Assembly (NCBI GenBank): GCA_030043675.1 | Contig: JASHXG010000119.1 | Span: forward strand, 1-9,218 | Direction of reading: 5' to 3' | Length of the DNA stretch: 9,218 bases | From: Vulcanimicrobiota bacterium | GTDB taxonomy: Bacteria; Vulcanimicrobiota; Vulcanimicrobiia; Vulcanimicrobiales; Vulcanimicrobiaceae | Shown: positions 6,301 through 9,218 of the stretch, in pieces | Layout: every line of letters begins with the position of its first letter | Position numbering within the stretch: position 1 is the first letter of the stretch | Position numbers and translations under genes: made by a program | Notes under the pieces: model-generated | Told to the model about the DNA's origin: nothing | Seen by the model: only the letters and a program-made list of their open reading frames with translations | Databases searched by the model: none

Positions 6301-7284
6301 CTAGGGGGTAATCAGCATTCCGTGGGTGACCTGTTTGCCGTCGGTGTAGAATCCGACCATCTTGCCGGTGTTGTTGATCCCGTTGATCGTCGTGGCTCCC
6401 AAGCCGTTGGGATCGTCGATCTTTTCGAACTTGGCCTTCGAGAGCGGCGACTCCAACAAGAAGCCGTGGGTCGCGCCGTCGCCATCTACGTACTGTCCGA
6501 CGACGGCATCGGCGGAGTTCACGCCGAACGGCTGCGTGTTGGTCGAGTTCGGGAAGGCAAAGGTCGAGAACTTGCCGTTCTTCTTGAGGAATCCGACGGT
6601 TTGCGAGCCGGCACTGTAGAATCCCACGATGTCGCCGGCGTTGTTGATCGCCGTGGCAGTCACGTTCGTCCCGCCCGGAGGCGTGATCGCCGTGAACTTG
6701 CCGGTGGCCTGGTTCACTTTGAACGCGTGGTTAGTGCCCTTAGCGTCGGTGTAGAAGCCGACCGCGATTCCAGCGTCATTGAGACCGAGGATCTGATTTA
6801 CCGTGCCTTTGCCGGTCTTCGGATCCTTGTAGCTGGTGAAGACGCCGTTCCACTCGATGAATCCGAGATTGACGCCCTTGCCGTCGATCCAGAATCCACC
6901 CGTGTTCCCGAGGTTGTCGATACAGGTTACTTGCGTCTGAACGGATCCGGGATAGTTCTCGTCCGCGAAATTGGTTTGCCCATAGGGCGCAACCACGACG
7001 TAGCCCTTGTTTGGGTGCTGCTTCGATCCGATCCCAAAGTATCCGGAGATGACGCCGGAGTCGCTGATTCCCAGCAACTGATTGAAGGTCGGATCCTTTG
7101 CGTTATCGATCGTCTGGAACGTTAGGTCGTCGGGTCGTGCCGCGGCCGCAGCCGATCGCGACGCGGAGCCCGCGAGCGGGGTCGACGGAAGCGCCCCTTG
7201 CTGCGCCGGGGGCGAGCAAGCTGCGATGATGGCCGACGCGCTGATCCAGAAGGCGCAGTGCGCCGCCTTCGTGCGAAACTTCAT
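6301..7284 (-). CDS. HAF-repeat lipoprotein (predicted surface beta-propeller)
   Basis: The 327-residue protein starts with a lipoprotein signal (MKFRTKAAHCAFWIS..., lipobox IAAC, Cys23) and an Ala/Ser/Pro-rich linker to about residue 50. Six repeats of about 45 residues follow, each with a core like GINNTGKMVGFYTD...HGF: 72-97, 121-147, 166-189, 212-236, 254-277 and 302-325. They match the HAF-type extracellular repeat (GxNxxGxxVGxY...HAF) found in secreted proteins of soil bacteria and planctomycetes. Six copies fit a closed six-bladed propeller, but the biochemical role is unknown. ATG at 7282-7284 is selected because it begins the lipoprotein signal and is preceded by AAAGGAG at 8-base spacing; an upstream extension to 7380 has no signal sequence. 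The leader contains an anti-Shine-Dalgarno arm and repeated CGTACAA motifs. Confidence 0.85.
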   Translation of the reverse strand: MKFRTKAAHCAFWISASAIIAACSPPAQQGALPSTPLAGSASRSAAAAARPDDLTFQTIDNAKDPTFNQLLGISDSGVISGYFGIGSKQHPNKGYVVVAPYGQTNFADENYPGSVQTQVTCIDNLGNTGGFWIDGKGVNLGFIEWNGVFTSYKDPKTGKGTVNQILGLNDAGIAVGFYTDAKGTNHAFKVNQATGKFTAITPPGGTNVTATAINNAGDIVGFYSAGSQTVGFLKKNGKFSTFAFPNSTNTQPFGVNSADAVVGQYVDGDGATHGFLLESPLSKAKFEKIDDPNGLGATTINGINNTGKMVGFYTDGKQVTHGMLITP

Positions 7285-7291
7285 GACATGT

Positions 7292-7352
7292 GCTCCTTTG
7301 TCAAAGTTGTAATGAGGGCGGATGCCCTGCGCATCGATGGTCGCAAAGGAGC
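7292..7352 (-). promoter_or_regulatory. Structured 5' leader that can sequester the HAF lipoprotein ribosome binding site
   Basis: In the minus-strand transcript GCUCCUUUG (7352-7344) is perfectly complementary over 9 bases to CAAAGGAGC (7300-7292), which contains the Shine-Dalgarno AAAGGAG eight bases before the AUG. Between the arms lie two mutually exclusive small hairpins: GAUGC/GCAUC (7335-7321, 5-base loop) and AGGGC/GCCCU (7328-7315, loop AUCC). This layout suits a translational switch such as a riboswitch, thermometer or protein-binding leader. I recognise no known class. Confidence 0.45.
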
Positions 7353-7373
7353 GCGCTGCCAAACACGGACAGA

Positions 7374-7415
7374 CGTACAAATAGCCCGTACAACCGGCGG
7401 ACGCGGTCCGTACAA
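7374..7415. repeat. Three CGTACAA direct repeats upstream of the HAF lipoprotein
   Basis: CGTACAA occurs at 7374-7380, 7387-7393 and 7409-7415, that is TTGTACG three times when read toward the lipoprotein gene. Start-to-start spacings are 13 and 22 bp, roughly one and two helix turns. A GGAC-GCG-GTCC palindrome (7399-7409) lies before the third copy. The cluster sits 90-131 bp before the ATG, upstream of the leader structure, as expected for an activator or repressor array. TTGTAC could also serve as a degenerate -35, but no convincing -10 follows. Confidence 0.4.
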
Positions 7416-7458
7416 CTGAGACCGGGGGGCGAATAGGCGGCGTCTTGCTGGGACCGGG
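7416..7458. repeat. Two copies of CTGRGACCGGG after the sigma factor gene
   Basis: CTGAGACCGGG (7416-7426) and CTGGGACCGGG (7448-7458) are 11-mers differing at one base and spaced 32 bp apart. They lie between the sigma factor stop and the CGTACAA cluster. No terminator is visible here, so readthrough from the sigma factor operon into the HAF lipoprotein gene is possible. Confidence 0.25.
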
Positions 7459-7463
7459 ATCGA

Positions 7464-8354
7464 CTAGGTTGACTGAAGGCGCTGTGCGACGGCGCGCAAC
7501 TTCTCGGGATTTCGCACGACGTACATCGCCGAGATGCGGCTACCCGAAAACTCGAACGTGGCGACGTCCTGAACGCCGGCGGCGTTGAACGTGACCATCC
7601 CGGGCATGCCGTTGAGGGTGACGAGCTCGATCCGCACGATGTTGCGCCACCCGACCTGCTTTATGCCGAAGAGCAGTTTGGTGACGTTCTCGCGCCCGAC
7701 GACCGGTGCGGTCGCCGCCGGAACCTTGCCGCCGCCGTCGCTCGTGAAGACGACATCCTCGGTGAGCAGTCGCTGCAGAGCGGCCGGGTCGTCGTTTTGG
7801 AACGCCGCCAGGAAGGCGTCGCGCACGCGCGCGAGCTCGTGCGGATCCCGGCGCGAATGTCGCCCGGCATCGCGAACGTGCTCGCGGGCGCGCTCGGCGA
7901 GTTTGCGAACGGCCGGCTCGCTGCGTTCCAACGCCTGCGCGACCTCGGCGAACGGCACGTCGAGCGCGTCGTGCAGCAAGAACGCGGCGCGCTCGAGCGG
8001 TGCCAAGCGTTCGAGCGCGAGCAAGAGCGCGAACGAGATGTCGTCGGCCAGCGTGGCCGCCGCCTGCGGATCCTGGCGCGTTTCGGAAACGACCGGTTCG
8101 GGCAGCCACGGGCCGACGTACACCTCACGCCGCGCGCGCGCCGAACGCAGACGGTCGAGACAGAGGCGCGTCACGATCGTCCGCGCCAGCGCCCGGTCGT
8201 CGTCGGCGCTCGCGCGCTCGAGCGAAGCGTTCCAGCGCAAGTACGCGTCCTGTGCGACGTCCTCTGCCTCGCCGTATTCGCCGAGCATGCGATAGGCGTG
8301 GCGTACCAGCGCCGGTCGCAGCGCTTCGAATCGCTCGGCCCGCTCGGCGGTCAC
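7464..8354 (-). CDS. ECF41-type RNA polymerase sigma factor with SnoaL-like C-terminal domain
   Basis: The 296-residue protein has sigma region 2 at about 9-75 (YRMLGEYGEAEDVAQDAYLRW at 21-41), region 4 at about 103-162 and a SnoaL/NTF2-like domain at about 172-290. All three motifs that mark group ECF41 are present: WLPEP (83-87) in the linker, DGGGK (206-210) and NPEKL (282-286) in the extension. In this group the fused domain modulates sigma activity and no anti-sigma gene is encoded; none is seen here. Start choice: GTG at 8352-8354 overlaps the stop of the upstream decarboxylase gene as GTGA, the classic coupling arrangement, and begins directly before region 2. The 50-codon upstream extension overlaps that gene and is Arg-rich, so it was rejected. 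ECF41 genes usually adjoin a carboxymuconolactone decarboxylase, oxidoreductase or epimerase gene, as here. Confidence 0.93.
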   Translation of the reverse strand: MTAERAERFEALRPALVRHAYRMLGEYGEAEDVAQDAYLRWNASLERASADDDRALARTIVTRLCLDRLRSARARREVYVGPWLPEPVVSETRQDPQAAATLADDISFALLLALERLAPLERAAFLLHDALDVPFAEVAQALERSEPAVRKLAERAREHVRDAGRHSRRDPHELARVRDAFLAAFQNDDPAALQRLLTEDVVFTSDGGGKVPAATAPVVGRENVTKLLFGIKQVGWRNIVRIELVTLNGMPGMVTFNAAGVQDVATFEFSGSRISAMYVVRNPEKLRAVAQRLQST

Positions 8355-8902
8355 GCGTACTGCGGGCTCTGGATCGCGATCGTTTCGTTGCCGACGTGCA
8401 CGCGAACGCACGCATGGCCGTGACCGATCGCGTACTTGAACGTCGGGTACGCTTGCGCGGCCACGATGCCGTAGGCTAAGGAGACGAGTCCGGCTCGCCC
8501 CCAACGGCGCACGATCTCGGCGCGCGCTTCCTCGCCGCTGCCGTCGCGCGCGATCGTTCCCAGCGCCAGCTCGATGCCGAGTAACGCATCCTTGGAGCAG
8601 TTTTTATAGTCGCGCTCCAGGATCGCGCGGATCGTTTGCGCCTTGACGCCCTCGGCTTCGGCCATTTTGACGCCGAGCTGCAGGCATGGTCCGCAGTCCG
8701 CGGCCTTCGACGCCGTCAGCGTTGCGCCGGCGTACACGTCGCGCGAAACGTTCTTGCGGTAACTCGACAACTTTCCAAGTCCTTGCATCGGCATCACCGC
8801 GCCGGCACCCGCCTCGTCGACGATCTCGCGCATGTAACCGGTATCGTACCCCCAGCGCCGTCCGAACGCTTCCGGCTGCCGCTTGATCAACCACTTCAAC
8901 AT
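8351..8902 (-). CDS. Carboxymuconolactone decarboxylase/AhpD-like protein linked to ECF41
   Basis: The 183-residue protein has an AhpD-like core with C70-G-P-C73 in TASKAADCGPCLQLGVKMAE, the position of the redox CxxC of alkylhydroperoxidase D. The histidine expected four residues after the second cysteine is a glycine (G77), and the upstream glutamate is not evident, so peroxidase chemistry of the AhpD type is uncertain. A second hydrophobic stretch (LVSLAYGIVAAQAYPTF, 139-155) precedes a His-rich turn, GHGHACVRVHV. The protein is probably a cytosolic redox or ligand-sensing enzyme and a target of the sigma factor encoded by the overlapping downstream gene. ATG at 8900-8902 has GGAGG 12 bases upstream, a little far but the only candidate. 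Transcription probably begins about 19 bases before the start, from an ECF41-type promoter. Confidence 0.83.
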   Translation of the reverse strand: MLKWLIKRQPEAFGRRWGYDTGYMREIVDEAGAGAVMPMQGLGKLSSYRKNVSRDVYAGATLTASKAADCGPCLQLGVKMAEAEGVKAQTIRAILERDYKNCSKDALLGIELALGTIARDGSGEEARAEIVRRWGRAGLVSLAYGIVAAQAYPTFKYAIGHGHACVRVHVGNETIAIQSPQYA

Positions 8903-8927
8903 GTCGTTTTCGAACCTCCGCCCTTTA

Positions 8928-8954
8928 GACGGTGCCGGTGCTCACGGTGTGACA
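8928..8954 (-). promoter_or_regulatory. ECF41-type promoter of the decarboxylase-sigma factor operon
   Basis: Reading the minus strand, TGTCACA (8954-8948) is followed by exactly 16 bases and CGTC (8931-8928). From memory, TGTCACA-n16-CGTC is the conserved promoter described for ECF41 sigma factors and found before their partner genes. It is correctly oriented, about 26 bp before the decarboxylase ATG, so the sigma factor probably drives its own operon. The -35 element overlaps the terminal codons (N-V-T) of the upstream hydrolase. Confidence 0.8.
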
Positions 8955-9218
8955 TTTCCGGCGCGGTTCACGCCGCGTAGCCAGGCGACAATGATGCGGC
9001 TGAGCTCGGCATCATAGGGCTCGACCGTGCCGCGCTCGTCGTCGGTTTCGGCGGCCTTACTCGAAGGCGCCAGCCCCAGGCGGTGACTCATGCCGGGGAG
9101 CACTGCAAGGCTTGCGGCTTGCGGATGAGACGCGTTGACGACCGCTACGATCCGCTCGTGATCTGCGAGCTCGGTTTCGAAATCGGAGGTGCCGTAGACG
9201 GCCAACACCGGAACGGCG
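8942..9218 (-). CDS. C-terminal part of an alpha/beta hydrolase (5' truncated at the window edge)
   Basis: The frame is open from the right edge to TGA (8944-8942), about 92 residues. AVPVLAVYGTSDF begins the visible part and is the typical last-but-one strand of alpha/beta hydrolases, where the Asp of GTSDF (9182-9184) is the acid of the triad. LPGMSH, 33 residues later, supplies the histidine (9083-9085). Between them DHERIVAVVNASHP is like the helix of secreted S9/S33-like hydrolases. The nucleophile serine lies outside the window. The C-terminus (AWLRGV) is conserved-looking. The gene is codirectional with the decarboxylase and ends 39 bp before it, and its 3' end contains the ECF41 -35 element. 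The substrate is unknown. Confidence 0.75.
   Translation of the reverse strand, partial: AVPVLAVYGTSDFETELADHERIVAVVNASHPQAASLAVLPGMSHRLGLAPSSKAAETDDERGTVEPYDAELSRIIVAWLRGVNRAGNVTP

Noticed and set aside
6268..7125. A 285-codon plus-strand frame antisense to the HAF lipoprotein
   Set aside because: The antisense strand encodes six recognisable HAF repeats and a lipobox; the plus-strand product has no recognisable motif and mirrors the repeats.
7585..8423. Several plus-strand and alternate-frame minus-strand frames across the sigma factor
   Set aside because: They are Arg/Ser/Ala-rich shadows of the ECF41 gene, whose three family motifs fix the true frame.
8355..8504. 50-codon upstream extension of the sigma factor
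   Set aside because: It overlaps the decarboxylase gene, is Arg-rich and unlike any sigma factor N-terminus; the GTG overlapping the decarboxylase stop is better.
1..9218. tRNA, rRNA, CRISPR array, insertion sequence or phage genes
   Set aside because: No cloverleaf with TTCGA-type loop and CCA end, no regularly spaced repeats of 24-40 bp, no transposase or integrase motifs were seen by eye; a covariance-model scan was not possible.

Overview
The window is high-GC, gene-dense DNA from a diderm bacterium. It encodes a TonB-dependent outer-membrane receptor and two secreted lipoproteins built from beta-propeller-type repeats (one NHL-like, one HAF-like). That combination, together with the style of the lipoproteins, resembles Candidatus Eremiobacterota (WPS-2) or related phyla such as Acidobacteriota. 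This is an inference from memory of such genomes; no rRNA or other phylogenetic marker is present. I see no tRNA, rRNA, CRISPR array, insertion sequence or integrase.

Layout. The 3' end of a YcbK/DUF882-type M15 peptidase gene (+) opens the window and overlaps by 20 bp the end of a convergent TonB-dependent receptor gene (-). The receptor has a good sigma70-type promoter with an overlapping TWAGG/CCTWA palindrome that resembles a DtxR/IdeR iron box. Next come, on the minus strand, a TMEM175-type potassium channel gene and, 36 bp downstream of it, an NHL-like propeller lipoprotein gene. Divergent from the channel is a secreted serine hydrolase of the class C beta-lactamase/esterase fold (+). 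It converges on a small conserved hypothetical gene (-). A 218-bp noncoding stretch rich in inverted repeats then separates this gene from a HAF-repeat lipoprotein gene (-). That gene has an unusual leader in which its Shine-Dalgarno sequence is perfectly complementary to an upstream 9-mer.

The right end holds the clearest functional unit: a carboxymuconolactone decarboxylase/AhpD-like gene and an ECF41-type sigma factor gene, overlapping by 4 bp (GTGA). The sigma factor carries the family's WLPEP, DGGGK and NPEKL motifs and a C-terminal SnoaL-like domain in place of an anti-sigma partner. Just upstream is TGTCACA-16 nt-CGTC, which as I recall is the promoter recognised by ECF41 factors, so the pair is probably autoregulated. 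The -35 element lies inside the last codons of the preceding alpha/beta hydrolase gene, which runs off the right edge.

No single novel multi-gene system is evident. The observations most worth following are regulatory: the ECF41 promoter hidden in an upstream gene, the Shine-Dalgarno-sequestering leader, the receptor operator, and the structured 6.1-6.3 kb spacer.
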